Positions 24,704 through 36,345 of a DNA stretch of 64,000 nucleotides are shown piece by piece. Source of the stretch: Chiridota heheva (taxonomy: Eukaryota > Echinodermata > Holothuroidea > Apodida > Chiridotidae). Location of the stretch: the NCBI GenBank assembly GCA_020152595.1, contig JAIGNY010001912.1:1796001-1860000 (forward strand). The letters run 5' to 3'. The stretch's first letter is position 1, and each line of letters opens with the position of its first letter. The position numbers and the translations under genes were made by a program. The notes under the pieces were generated by a model, which saw only the letters and a program-made list of their open reading frames with translations, was not told where the DNA came from and did not search any database.

Positions 24704-25672
24704 ATGGAGCTTGCTTACGAAAGTATCATCAAAACTTTGACAAAATGTTTGTGTATTTTTTTTTTGATTGCCCAGTCTGCGTTACTTGATTCATATTTTT
24801 TTAAACTTGATTTCAACGGAGATCCAAACCTGAAGTTTGTGTGGATTTCATTGGATATCTGTATTGCTGTGTTTTGGACGGTACAAATCTTCCCATTGAG
24901 ATCTTACGTCTACAGAAGGGGATCACTTGGGGAAGGAGACTCAAGAAATGAGTTCGGAAACTTGGTTAAAGAATTGGAGCATGGCTACATTGCTTGGCTG
25001 TTGTATGCTGTTATTTTATCTGTCAAAGTGAACAGAATGTGCTATTGGTTTGATAAAACTTTAGAACCTGGCTTTGGAATTTACAGCGTGAATGGATTTG
25101 CTGTTTTGGTGGGGATTTCTGGAGTGCTTTTTGCACTGAATATGATCAGTTACCACAGAGGAAAATTTGACAAACAGTTTAGGGTTGTGGTCGAGAAGGT
25201 AACATACCAGTACTTTGTGGATATGTTGGATTGCCTGCAACTTTTGCAGTTATTGTTTTTGCAGTCCAGTAAAGTCTTACTACCCTACACCATTGACACT
25301 ATGATTCGCATCTATTCATTTGTGCCCATTATTGTGCCCCTTATCCCGTTTTTGATTTTGCGCATGCTGAAAGTATCATCCATGGATTTAAAAGTTTGGA
25401 AAGCGTTTAGTTTGGGGCATTCTCTGACAAGCATTCTTTTGATTGATCTTCCCCTATTTGTATTCAGATCTTATTTGTGGATTCAACACAGTGTAACTTT
25501 CAGCACCTTCTTCCTGAAAAACGTTCTGAGCATGGTAAAGAGTATAGAGAATGTGATTCAGGAATTTGTGAATTGGAAGCGGGGAGCTGGTTTTGTTTTC
25601 ATGTCATTGGAAAGTGATTCTTCTACACACCATGGTGTTCTGGGTGACAACGTGGACTATGTGATCAACTGA
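24704..25672 (+). CDS. TMEM121-like multi-pass membrane protein, paralogue 1 (322 aa)
   Basis: Uninterrupted 322-codon frame, close to the roughly 319 residues of vertebrate TMEM121. Hydrophobic segments lie near residues 14-33, 44-65, 94-112, 128-150, 172-195, 203-222, 239-259 and 266-288, with basic loops between. Blocks shared with the other two copies are IAQS..LDSYFF (first segment), a VEKV..D.LDCL...LLF block (163-186) and STFFLKNV (267-274). They fall where TMEM121 has its MDAYL, LDLLDMQ and SAIFVGKNVV blocks. The tail is short and acidic with several serines. The ATG at 24704 is chosen because it directly precedes the conserved YESI stretch. AATAAA occurs at 25829 and 25837. Family membership is inferred from remembered motifs; the biochemical role is not known to me. 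Likely a plasma- or endomembrane protein. It is the most diverged of the three copies. Confidence 0.75.
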   Translation: MELAYESIIKTLTKCLCIFFLIAQSALLDSYFFKLDFNGDPNLKFVWISLDICIAVFWTVQIFPLRSYVYRRGSLGEGDSRNEFGNLVKELEHGYIAWLLYAVILSVKVNRMCYWFDKTLEPGFGIYSVNGFAVLVGISGVLFALNMISYHRGKFDKQFRVVVEKVTYQYFVDMLDCLQLLQLLFLQSSKVLLPYTIDTMIRIYSFVPIIVPLIPFLILRMLKVSSMDLKVWKAFSLGHSLTSILLIDLPLFVFRSYLWIQHSVTFSTFFLKNVLSMVKSIENVIQEFVNWKRGAGFVFMSLESDSSTHHGVLGDNVDYVIN

Positions 25673-25828
25673 AAAGGAGAAATGAAAAAGTTGACAAATT
25701 TTGTTTCCATACAAGAACAGCAGAATTCCTTTATTGAAGATAAAAATGATTAAAATTTAAATTCTACCATAAAGCAAAGTTCAAGATAGTTTTCTCCATT
25801 GTATTTGAAGCTTTAACATGAATCATCA

Positions 25829-25842
25829 AATAAAATAATAAA
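25829..25842 (+). terminator. Polyadenylation signal(s) of paralogue 1
   Basis: Two overlapping AATAAA hexamers at 25829 and 25837 lie about 160 bp past the stop codon, a usual distance for a short 3' UTR. Cleavage is inferred. Confidence 0.45.
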
Positions 25843-26267
25843 GCAGATATGTATTCAGAATTAGAATTTATACTGTATATTCATGTCTTATCTTTAGAAT
25901 AGTGATATACCAGGAAATATATGTACTTATATGTAATTTAGCCTTACTTATTTTAGCAAATTACACATACTGACAAGTAGGCTACACAAAATGTTCATCA
26001 TATTTTTGATAAGTAGGACACTTGATAAATTATTTTATTCTAGAAATAACTTAGAAATTTGATTTTCCTTTTAAAAGGATGATATTTGACTTTCTATTAC
26101 TATGTTTTTCCCTGTTTGTTTGTTTGTCTGTTTGTTTGTTTGTCATTAAGATATCTCAAGAACTGAAAACTGGATTTGGATCAAATTTGGTGTGGGGTTT
26201 TGTTACTGAATAAAATTTGGGACATATTGGAACAGCGGAAGGGCGCAAATGGAGGGGTTGGGACATT
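25843..26267. other. 3' flank of paralogue 1
   Basis: AT-rich, with a short (GTTT)n run near 26115-26142. No gene seen. Confidence 0.4.
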
Positions 26268-26271
26268 TTAA

Positions 26272-26500
26272 AGGAGCACTAGACCAAAAAGTGAGGGCGC
26301 TTGTTTTGGGAATTTCTTAGATATAACATCCACAAAAGATTGATAAACTTCATGCCTCCATAGCCCACAGATGACGTGAGGCAAAGGTTACTTGAATATT
26401 CTATTCAACCAGAAATTTGCTGTACCGTTGCGTGCTAGATAAGCATTTGATTTTTTGGGACCCCTAAAAATATGCCCTCACCTTTTGGTCTAGTGCTCCT
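26272..26500. mobile_element. 229-bp TTAA-flanked MITE
   Basis: Inverted ends AGGAGCACTAGACCAAAA and TTTTGGTCTAGTGCTCCT, with GAGGGC/GCCCTC just inside. Both flanks are TTAA (26268-26271 and 26501-26504). A TTAA duplication is typical of piggyBac-type and some other transposons. Non-coding. Confidence 0.85.
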
Positions 26501-26504
26501 TTAA

Positions 26505-29500
26505 GGTGAGTTTGTCATTGGAATATCTCGAGAACTGATGAGTAGTTTTATTATTGCTAACAGCACAAGTGATTTAAATTTGGGAAGTATTGGTATAAGG
26601 GAAGGGCAGAAATCGAGGAATGAGAATGTTTAGGGCAAGGTCTCTCAAGACATAGTTAAAACTTTCCAATGGAATGTGGTGAACAATGAATTTATACCAT
26701 GAAAGGAAATCCAACAATAAATTTTCTGGGCTCAAAAAATACTTAAATCAAGTGGTTTCTGGAATCCAAAAAAATGAAATAATTGGTTTCTGCCATGAAT
26801 GGAAAATGCTGGAATGTGAATCTTGAATGAAAGGATTTCAAACAATGAATGCTTCACTTGAATAAAACTGAAAACAATGGTATGGCATTGAAAGAAATCA
26901 GTCAGAAGATAATCTTTAAGAGTTCAGAATGCAAATGTTCATTACAGATCAAAACTTGGGGATAAATCTTCATGGGCCTTGGATTTCTGAGGTAGATTAT
27001 ATTGAGTATGGGGATCAAATGAACTCTACAATCATTCTAGGCATGTTGGAATTGCAATAGCGGCGGAACTATGCGCTCTACAGAGTGCTAATATTCTAGT
27101 TTACTGAAGTAGTTGTTAGTTAAACATAGTATTTTCTCTTTGTTCTTCTCATCTACTTAGGTTGTCTAAACATTTGTCACACCTGAACTGTACCATTTTT
27201 GAATATTGTATATTGAAGGAATAATCCCATGGAATTTTATTTAAATATATTTGATAGAGGACGATAAAAGAAACATCTATTGGTGAAAAAAACCAAGTAA
27301 ATATCTTATTCCTACAAGAAGTTATTGAATTTTAAAGATTTTTCTTGTCTGCGTAAAAGAGATTATTGGTCTGAGTCATCATTATGATGTCACCACAGCA
27401 CTTTTGTACTATTCTGTATGTATTACTTTAAAAATTAAGTTTGTATTTTTTAAATGATTGGGAACATTTTTTCCTTCAAAAATTATTAAGAATAGTGAGG
27501 AATAGAATTTACAATAATGTTTTCCAATCTGTTCTTGTAACTTACTTTTGAATTATGAAAACTTGGCAATTAATTTTCAAAGAAATACCTAAAGATTAGT
27601 ATAGGAAGTACTGTGATGTGCTGTGTGTTTTTCTTATTATTTCATTGCTGGTGGGGAGGGGGAAAGGATGTAGGTTCTGGGAATGGTTTTTAATGTGAAA
27701 GTTTTAGTCCAAGTACTTGGAGAAATTGCTGGAAAGCAATAGGAAGATGAGCTTTTCAACATTTTTATGGCTGGCCAGATTCAGTCAGTTTCCAGCCTGG
27801 CGTTAATGAGGTGGTGTGAAGTCATTCTCTTTGATCAGAACTCCAGCCACTTTCAGAATTTCGCAGTTTTTGCAAAACCGATCACTCGATGACACAGTTT
27901 TCTGTCACATGGGGTGTCACCTGACAAGATTGTAGCAGTAAAGATAGTGAGCTAGGTGGAAGATTGTTGATTTCTCTTTCGAATGACTTTAAAATTTCCA
28001 TATTTTCGGATTTCTAATTTGCGCAAGTGTCATTTTAATTTGTGTACTTAAATACTGGCCTAATTTTTGGGGCAAATTCATGCCAAACCCCTGACTGGAT
28101 TCCTCAGATTTAAGCAAAATTTATTGATAAATCATTAGAAGACACAGTATGCTTTCTGCCAGTACCAAATTTGTATGGGCCCGGTGGTATTAGTGACAGT
28201 TTTTTGAAGTTGAAAATGGCCACCATTACAGAGATTAGCATTAAATTTTTACATGGTTTTTATAGCAATCAAGAGCAAGTTAGTGTGGTAGCTAGATAAC
28301 ATTTATTTCACATCCTTACCTAGGGCCCAGTAGCAGTCAATGTGTCATTTGATTTGTCTTAATCTGAGCAGCATTGAAGAAAAATGATTGTTTATTATAA
28401 ACATTATGCAAAATGTGTTGTAATTGTGAACGACCAGTGAATCGGTTTAATCATTGTTTAGGTTGAAATGTGGTCAAGGTCTGTTGTAAAAATGAGATTA
28501 AGAATAGTGTGTCCATAGTTATAGATCAACCATGGATCCAGGTTCTATAATAACAGGATAGAATTAACAATCAGGGTATTTTCAATGCCAACCTAGTGTT
28601 TTGTCATGTTGGTATGCTGTCTTGTTATAATTGTCTTGAAATACCACATTAGACAATGAGAAAATACTTTAAAACCAAGATATCTAGACTGCAGATTATC
28701 TCTGACTTTAGGTCTTAGCTTGAAGACTTAAATAAGCAATCTGAGTGGTTGTGAAACTTTTTCTGTTTATGTGTATGTGTTTTGATTTTTTCAATTGAGT
28801 GTTTCATTAATAATTTCATGTTAACAAAATTCAAGTGGCATTACATATATTCATGTACCATTGTACCTTGCATGGGGATTGTTTCAAATACAAATTAAGT
28901 TGTGAACATTGTCTGGAACAGTTGACATCTGTGCATCTGTGTACTCCTGTTTATATTTCAAGGGTATGATAAATTGTTAGTATCAGAAGTAAATCCAATG
29001 TTGAAGAAAAAGTTTCTTCCTCTGAATAGCATTATCAATTTTTAATGTTGCAAGTTAATGCCATTGTGCAAATATGGATATACTGGCTACTACTGGTAGG
29101 TACTATATGGCCTACTGTGGTATTGAAGACTTGTGTACCATTTGGCACTCATGTCTGGGCACAGAGGTAATATCTGGTTAGGGACATTGGCCCAGGTGGT
29201 AAATCTTTGTAGTTTGAGACTGTGTAGGCCACAAGATGTAAAATCTTAATACCGGCTGTTAGCCTTATCTGAACAATAGTCATTGTAGCTGCAAGACGGT
29301 GCCGTAGAACCTTTGTACAGTAGGTCCTACAGTATGTATTGATCATAGAGGGAAAAAGAATGCAATGACAGAAGTGTAAAACCTGGGAAGGTTGCGCACC
29401 CTTGGGCACTCTGTTACAGAAACCAACTGCAATAAAACAAATTGTATCAAAGAAAATGGAAAATACTGCTTGACTCTCTTAGCTCTACACAATTTTTTAT

Positions 29501-30594
29501 TCTGTGACGTAGAGACTTCACTTTTATTGGTGAAGTTTCCAATGATTTGCAACCATTTCAGCAGTTTCATGATGGAAATTTGTTCATTCAACTTTAGGCA
29601 TATTGAGGGGATGTTGGGGGCTTAAGTCTTGTTTAACTGTGTATACATGGAAGCATGTACATCCTTGGTTTAAATAGCAAGGAAATTAATACAGAGGGTG
29701 CACCATGAAAACTATTAAGTGATCAAGTTTTGTAATTTCTTCATTTGAAAATAAGGAAAAGTTAATATAATGTGGGTTTGAACATAAGGTATCAGAGCAG
29801 GGTCATACATGCTTGGGCTTTGTGTGCTGACTGAAGCTTCTGATCCATGATGGTTTGTATTAGGAAGCATTTTTCATATGCATACATAGAAAATATTATG
29901 CTTTATTATTTTGATGTCAAAAACCTTGAAGAATGATGATAATGTGTCCTTTTACCCTTTTGGCTCTTTCTTTCACGATGTTGTTTTAGGTATATATGAA
30001 TGCCTGTATTGGTAGATAATACAGATTCTTCAGGTTAGCACTGTAGTATATTTGTTTTAGAAAGCACCTGGCCAGCATATTTACCTAGTATTTGCCCACA
30101 ATAGTGGTGAATGTTTGTGGTTGATTGTAGTCTAACAAACATATGCTCTGTATTTATATCAAAGATTAATGAGCTCCTGCCAAGGATCTTTCTTGTGTAC
30201 AAAATTTGTCACTCAAAATAATAAACCTCTCCAATTTGGGTTTGGATACAAAATCAGTAACAAGTATTTTACTTTGTAGCTGGGTAAACAAGGTCACACA
30301 CATGGTAAAAGTTCAGTTGTGTTTTTGTAAACTAACATCTGGTATGACTTACACCAAGAAAATCATAAACATGCAGAACAATATTTTGAATTAGTTGTAA
30401 ACAAATCACTCACTCAGGCAACTACTGTTGAACATTTATGATGGTACTCTAGATCTGCTAAATATGCAGGTTCACCTGATGTTTGTTTAGTGCCCTCACA
30501 GGTATTGGTTACACAGAATTCAATAATTCATTTATCAAAGTATTCATTGGTTAGTAAGTAGTACAAATTGAAATGTGTTAACACTTTTTGGTTC
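26505..30594. other. Long non-coding interval between paralogues 1 and 2
   Basis: Four kilobases of AT-rich sequence with short, unrelated frames (all under about 90 codons). I see no homology, strong repeat or paired splice sites that I would defend. It could hold leader exons or enhancers of the neighbouring genes, but nothing shows this. Confidence 0.4.
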
Positions 30595-31860
30595 TGATGT
30601 GATACATGTAGCATCAGGAATCTACGTGGTCATGATGGCGTGTGTGTGTGTAAGTGTATGTTCAGCCAGCTCGTAAAGACGATATCTTAAGAATGATACA
30701 CTGGATTCATGTCATATGTGGTACACAGATAGCCGATGGTCCGTAGATGTGCCCTATTATTTTTGATGGTGATATCATGCATATTAATGAGTAGGAGGGG
30801 CTTAAAGTGAAAATCTGGAAATGTTCTTATATTTTTAACAACCACATCTTTGTTTTGTTTCATGTTTGGTACAATTATGTCAGCTGGTATGAACATGTTC
30901 ATGATGTAAAAAAATATTAAATTTCATTAATATGCATAGTGGGCGGGGCTTAATATGATTTTGCTGAAAAGAGCTTGTAAACACTGTATTTCAAAAACAG
31001 TAAACTAGATTAATGTATTATGTGGTTCACAGATAAGATAGCCCATGGTCTGTAAATGTGCCCTATTGTTTTTGTTGGTGATATCGCCCATATTATTGAG
31101 TAGGTGGGGCTTAATATAAAAATCTTAAATGTTCTTATTTTGACAATCACATGTCTGTTTTGTGTAATATTTGTTATAATAATGATGTTAGCTAGTGTGT
31201 ATGTTTTCATGGTATAAAAACGTTGAATTTCTTTAATATGTGTAGTGGGCTGGGCTTATAATATAACTTTGTAAATAAAAAGCATAAGTAAACACAATAT
31301 CTCAAAAACTATGAACTGGGTTTACATCATGTGTGATACACAGATAGCTCATGGTCTGCAAATGTGACCTAATGTTTGTGGTGGTGATTCATGCATATTG
31401 ATAAGAGGGTGAGGCTTAAAGTAAAAATTTTGAAAAAGTGATAAATGAGCAACTGCATGTCCATTTTGTGTCATATTAAGCATGATAATTTTGTTGGTTA
31501 TTGTGTACAATATGTTATCAACAGATGTCATAAATATACATGGTGGGCGTGGCTTGATGTGAAAGTGCTAAATGATGTAAACACCATAAACGGTATATCA
31601 GATTTATGCTATATGTGGTACACAGATGGGTCATGGTCGATCTGTACGTATGTTCTAATGTTGTGTAATGATGTCATGAATGCTAATCAGTAGGCAGGGC
31701 TTACTGACATTGTTGAAATAGGATAAATGAGCAATCGTTTTTGCATCATACTTGCCTTGATGATGTTGTTAATTATTGTACAAATGCTAATATTGTCAAC
31801 AATTTTTATTGATCTGCATGGTGGGTGTGGCTTATGAATAAATATGGAACAAATGTTTCA
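30595..31860 (+). repeat. Array of a 300-bp repeat, four diverged units
   Basis: Units start near 30675, 30975, 31280 and 31575 with GTAAACAC.ATATCTCAA.AAC, followed by GTCATATGTGGTACACAGAT, CCTATTGTTTTT, ATGCATATTAATGAGTAGG and GGGCTTA. The array begins with TTTTGGTTCTGATG and a TG run, exactly as the second array at 52955 does. Non-coding. Confidence 0.85.
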
Positions 31861-32437
31861 TGATATGAAATGACATGACAGTTAATACAAATTTTGCAAA
31901 TCAGCTTATGGAAATGCATTGGAAGCACAAAACCTTTTGGTTCTGGTTGATCATAAAAAGAGAAATATCTTCGTACAGATATTTGATTTTTGCTACTTAC
32001 AAAAATCACTGTTTTGGATAATGAAATTTTATTTCAATTATTGCAGAATGTCTTTAAGTTTAAAGTACTTATCTGTGTGGTGTCTGATCTTATTAATATC
32101 ACATTGTTTGCTCTCTTAACAGACTTTCCAACAGATCACCAAAACATCAGTGTGAGAAAAGGAGTCCTAATCTGATGGTATCTTGGCTAAAGACTGATTC
32201 TGCACATGTAAGTTTTTTTTTTATTAATTAAGGTTGCGTTATGTCAAAATGCAATTAGACTTTAGACATTCCATTCACAGACTTTATTTAAATTTGCCTT
32301 TTAGGACTGCCCAATATGATATTCATATTGAAAAAAAAATCTTATCTTGCCTTGCAAGTGACTGATATCTCTCTCATATCATATATTTCAACAAATCTAC
32401 AAATTTCTGACTGTCAGGATTTTAATGTTTGAATATT
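31861..32437. other. Non-coding gap
   Basis: AT-rich. A possible acceptor (CTCTCTTAACAG) sits near 32121, with no supported exon. Confidence 0.35.
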
Positions 32438-32445
32438 ATGACTGA

Positions 32446-33099
32446 CAAGGGCAGATCCAAGGGTGATTTTTTTGAGCGGTGCCCCCCCCCAAAAAAAAAA
32501 AAAAAAAAAAAAACTTTAGTAAAGGTATGCCTAACCAGGTTTACAAAACATCCTTATAGGTAGGCCATGGATTTGTATGTATATTATACATGTTTGAGTT
32601 CAGGACAATGGTATTTTCAGCAATTTTTGTAATGTTATTTGAATATTCCTTCAATTGATTATCATTCATTAGCATTACTTAGTGATTTGGTCTCCTATCC
32701 AATTACATACGTGTGATTAAGTTTTCCATCCAATTACATACGTGTCACCCACCGATGCTATACACTGTTGTTTTATATGGTTTGGTGTAATACAAATAGA
32801 CCTAACGTAAGAGAAATTGTGGTTGGCAGAGTGGATGGCGTGGGAAAAAGTGGGATAAAAAAAAAAATATGTTATCAAAACGAAACATTTTGGACCTACA
32901 AAATGCCCCAAACTGCATAGCCCCACCAAAGGGCCTTAAACGGCCATTGACCCCATGCCATTAAGTGCACGCGTTGCATGCGCAGTGCCGCCCTATGGTG
33001 ACACTGTGTGATTTCAATAACAATCTGATGTTACCAATTTCCCCCCTCCCCTCCCTTCCTCCAAGGAAAGGAAAAAAATCACCCTTGGATCCGCCCTTA
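32446..33099. mobile_element. 654-bp hAT-type non-autonomous element
   Basis: Ends are CAAGGGCAGATCCAAGGGTG and, reverse-complemented, TAAGGGCGGATCCAAGGGTG, followed on both sides by ATTTTTTT. Flanking octamers ATGACTGA (32438-32445 and 33100-33107) are identical. The interior is non-coding, with a poly-C/poly-A run and a repeated ATTACATACGTGT motif near 32703 and 32735. Confidence 0.92.
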
Positions 33100-33107
33100 A
33101 TGACTGA

Positions 33108-33722
33108 TGACTCAAAAAAAATTGTTTGCATAGGACTAAAGTGTTATGAATGGTGGAAGTTCCTCACCATAGTAAATATGGCAAAGATTGATTATAATTC
33201 ATATAGCAGCAGAAGACAATGGGAATTATGGCATTTACAACCTTTATCTAAGTTAGTAAAAAGACTCATCATTATCCTCCTCTCTGGCATCTTCCTCTTC
33301 TAACCATTCCTTCTTCCTTCTCTCAATCCTCTTTATTCCTCACCTGAATACCTTTCCTTTACTCTTTCTTATTCTAGCCCCATGATTTTCTAATACCCTC
33401 TTAGCACATTTGGCTCTTGACTCTCACAGTGTCGTTAAACCTTAACAATCAAACATATAGTAGAAAGGCTTAGTGTACATCCTCCCAACCCTCTCCATTT
33501 TGACTGACCTTCACCTTATTTCCTGCAGAAAGAAAAGTAAATTCAGAGAAGGATACAAGTAGGATTTTGCTATTTAATTTCAATGTGATGGTAGTCAAAG
33601 TTTTACAGTTAATTAAATGTGGGAGAATTGTGATAGAGTAGAGGATGGATAAAATATGTCTACAAATCCATAAAAGTTTTTTCTCCTAAGTTCGATATCA
33701 TTTTGCATGTCGTTTACAGCTA
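33108..33722. other. Non-coding gap
   Basis: Pyrimidine-rich near 33270-33400. No gene recognised. Confidence 0.35.
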
Positions 33723-33735
33723 AAAGGTCTGTGGA

Positions 33736-34023
33736 AAAGCTAAATCGATCCAAGCCATTATTTAGGCTCATTGGGCCGTTGCTTATCCCCAGTTTCCATG
33801 GCGCAAGTGGATAAGAGTACATGACTCCCTCTAAACAGGATGCCAGTCCATCGCATATTAACTCCCCAGCAGTGCTGGTACTCATTTTACAGCTGAGTGG
33901 ACTGAAGCAAGTAGAGTAAAGTGTCTTGCTGAAGGACACAATGCAGCGCTCACGACGGGAATCGAACTCGGTACCTCTCGAATACGAGCATGACTCCTTA
34001 ACCACTGAGCCACAGTACCTCTC
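33736..34023 (-). mobile_element. tRNA-derived SINE with target duplication
   Basis: The minus strand begins GGTACTGTGGCTCAGTGGTT (box A-like) and has GAGTTCGATTCCC (box B) about 45 nt on. It then has the body words GTGTCCTTCAGCAAGACACT and CACTCAGCTGTAAAATGAGT, typical of tRNA-SINEs. The flanking direct repeat AAAGGTCTGTGGA/AAAGGTCTGTAGA (33723-33735 and 34024-34036) matches at 12 of 13. The open frame across it is incidental. It would be transcribed by RNA polymerase III and moved by a LINE. Confidence 0.85.
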
Positions 34024-34036
34024 AAAGGTCTGTAGA

Positions 34037-34487
34037 TAGTTGCAAAAGTTTTTTGTTCAACCATGTACTGAAAAGAGTATTAAAATCTCAATTTAGTAGT
34101 CTTTTAATGTTAAAAATAGCATTTGTACTTTTTAAGTTAAGAGATTAAGTGGGTGTATGGTAAAGTTCACATCCTCTTCATTAAAATTATCTTCCCTTTT
34201 TTGCACAAAAATCTTCAAAAAGCTGTAAAATGGCCAATTTTTAACCCATTTTGATGACTTGTTTTGCTTTCTTTATGGGTTTTTAGTGGACTTCAAATCA
34301 ATTTAGCTTATGTTGCCTCTACCTGTACATATAACTCTAATATTGAATGGTGTTATAGACCAGTATCAGCAATTTCCTCATCACTGTTGCTTTGTATAAA
34401 ATTGTTGTGGCAGAGGCTCATAATTTTAACTGATGGATTCACAAATTTCTGAAATAATCAGCCCTAAACATTCAAACACCTTTGAAA
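34037..34487. other. Non-coding gap
   Basis: No gene or repeat recognised. Confidence 0.35.
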
Positions 34488-34924
34488 CAGGGTTGGAAAA
34501 ATATTAAAAGGCACTCGCCAATCATTTATACAACTTGGCAACTAAATTCAATGAAACCAGTATTCCCACTCGGCAAGTATTTTTGCGTCAACACTTTCAA
34601 CTAAAATTTAAAATTGTTTGTGTAACTAGTATGACTTTGTATTGCCCTTTTCCTGGGCCTGTTTTTATGACTGCATACGTAAAAACATAGCAAGATATCT
34701 CACATGCATGATAAAACAAAGAAGGTACTAGAAGTTGGTTTAATAATAAACAGGATCAACATGCATGTACTTTGGATTGTTTGTGAAAATTTATTAGGAA
34801 TACCTAAACAAGATTTGTATTCACTGTGGCGAGCACCACAGTACTGTATATCATATTATTTCTACTCGCCACAATTTTTTTTTGCTTGCCTATGGCGAGC
34901 AGGCGAGTGGTTATTCCAACCCTG
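34488..34924. mobile_element. 437-bp hAT-type non-autonomous element
   Basis: Ends CAGGGTTGGAAAAAT and ATTCCAACCCTG, with CACTCGCC/GGCGAGTG inside. Flanking octamers CTTTGAAA (34480-34487) and CTTTAAAA (34925-34932) agree at 7 of 8. TCGCCA and GGCGAG words recur in the interior. Non-coding. Confidence 0.85.
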
Positions 34925-35282
34925 CTTTAAAACCAGCAAATTTTTCAATTATTTTAACCAGATTTTATTTTGATTGGTGATTTCTATGAGTTATGAATTA
35001 ATCTAAGTTTAAGCCCCTAGGTGTGTAGTAGTAACTTGGGAGTCTGCAGGAGTGAAGGACCCATGATTTTAATAGCATTCAACCCCATTGTTCAAATTGG
35101 GGCTTGCTGAGTCTGGGCTGAAATTCACCAATTGTTTGTTTCCTGATGTCCCATTATCACCCCATTACCCTTCTAAATTATCCTGCAGGATTTACTTTTA
35201 AGTGTGAAGTAGTCACAGTGGTAGACCTTTGTATTCTTGGAAGTAGAATAACTCACCTTTTATTTCTGTGTTTTTGCTCCAG

Positions 35283-35468
35283 TGGTATCCAGAGGAATAT
35301 CCTTACAACTGTTCTGCTTTGCTTTGCTTGGATGATCTGCCTCAAAGCTTTTCTTCACAGTGTGACTGCTACAGTTTATAACTTGCCTAGATTTCTTCAA
35401 AGTTTGGACCTAATTGCATACAAGCAATTTCTTCACATGCTGATAAACCATACTGAAGACAGATTTAG
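35283..35468 (+). other. Possible internal exon (186 bp)
   Basis: A strong acceptor (TTATTTCTGTGTTTTTGCTCCAG ending at 35282, shown here only in part as signal) precedes a frame open to AG|GTAGGT at 35468/35469. The length is a multiple of 3 and the frame continues upstream and downstream. It would encode a hydrophobic stretch (ILTTVLLCFAWMICLKAFL) and then LDLIAYKQFLHML. No homology is recognised, so this could be chance. Confidence 0.2.
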
Positions 35469-35729
35469 GTAGGTTATAGCTGTTCAAAATTTAATGTTAC
35501 AAATTTGAACAGGTTATAGTTAACTTAGCTGTTATGAACTGGATTGCTTCATTTGATTGTTTTGATTATTATAGTACTTGTCTATAGTACAGTATAGTTT
35601 AAATTGTCAAAATATTGCTGACACTATTTATTACACACACAAGTTTTATATACTTTGAACTTTTGGGGATTATGTCTGTACTTTGTTAACTATTAACAAC
35701 ATTGTTGTAAAGGTTTTTAGTCTACTGTA

Positions 35730-36345
35730 TAAAGAATACTGAATTGATAAAGAATACTGAATTGATAAAGAATACTGAATTGATAAAGAATACTGAAATG
35801 ATAAAGAAGACTGAATTGATAAAGAATACTGAAATGATAAAGAATACTGAAATGATAAAGAATACTGAATTGATAAAGAGTACTGAAATGATAAAGAATA
35901 CTGACTTGATAAAGAATACTGACTTGATAAAGAATACTGACTTGATAAAGAATACTGACTTGATCAAGAATACTGACTTGATCGAGAATACTGACTTGAT
36001 CAAGAATACTGACTTGATCAAGAATACTGACTTGATTAAAAATACTGACTTGATCAAGAATACTGACTTGATCAAGAATACTGGATTGATCAAGAATACT
36101 GGATTGATCAAGAATACTGAATTGATCAAGAATACTGGATTGATCAAGAATACTGAATTGATCAAGGATACTGAATTCATCGAGAATACTGAATTGATCG
36201 AGAATGCTGGATTGATCAAGAATGCTGAATTGATCAAGAATGCTGAATTGATCAAGAATGCTGAATTGATCAAGAATGCTGAATTGATCAAGAATGCTGA
36301 TTTGATCAAGAATGCTGATTTGATCAAGAATACTGAATTGATCAG
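35730..36345. repeat. 18-bp minisatellite, about 34 copies
   Basis: The unit is AAGAATACTGAATTGATA. Variants are ordered left to right: ATAAAG early and ATCAAG later; GAATTG, then GACTTG, GGATTG and back to GAATTG; TACT, then TGCT near the right end. The period is six codons, so the array is open on both strands, giving IKNTEL (plus) and NSVFLI (minus) repeats over about 200 codons. Flanks show no start context or splice sites, so I do not call a gene. Confidence 0.97.

Noticed and set aside
33613-34005. 130-codon minus-strand frame
   Set aside because: It runs through the tRNA-derived SINE and has no protein homology.
35730-36345. A genuine repetitive protein gene
   Set aside because: No start context, splice sites or unique coding flanks; openness on both strands is explained by the stop-free 18-bp unit. 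Kept only as a finding to test.
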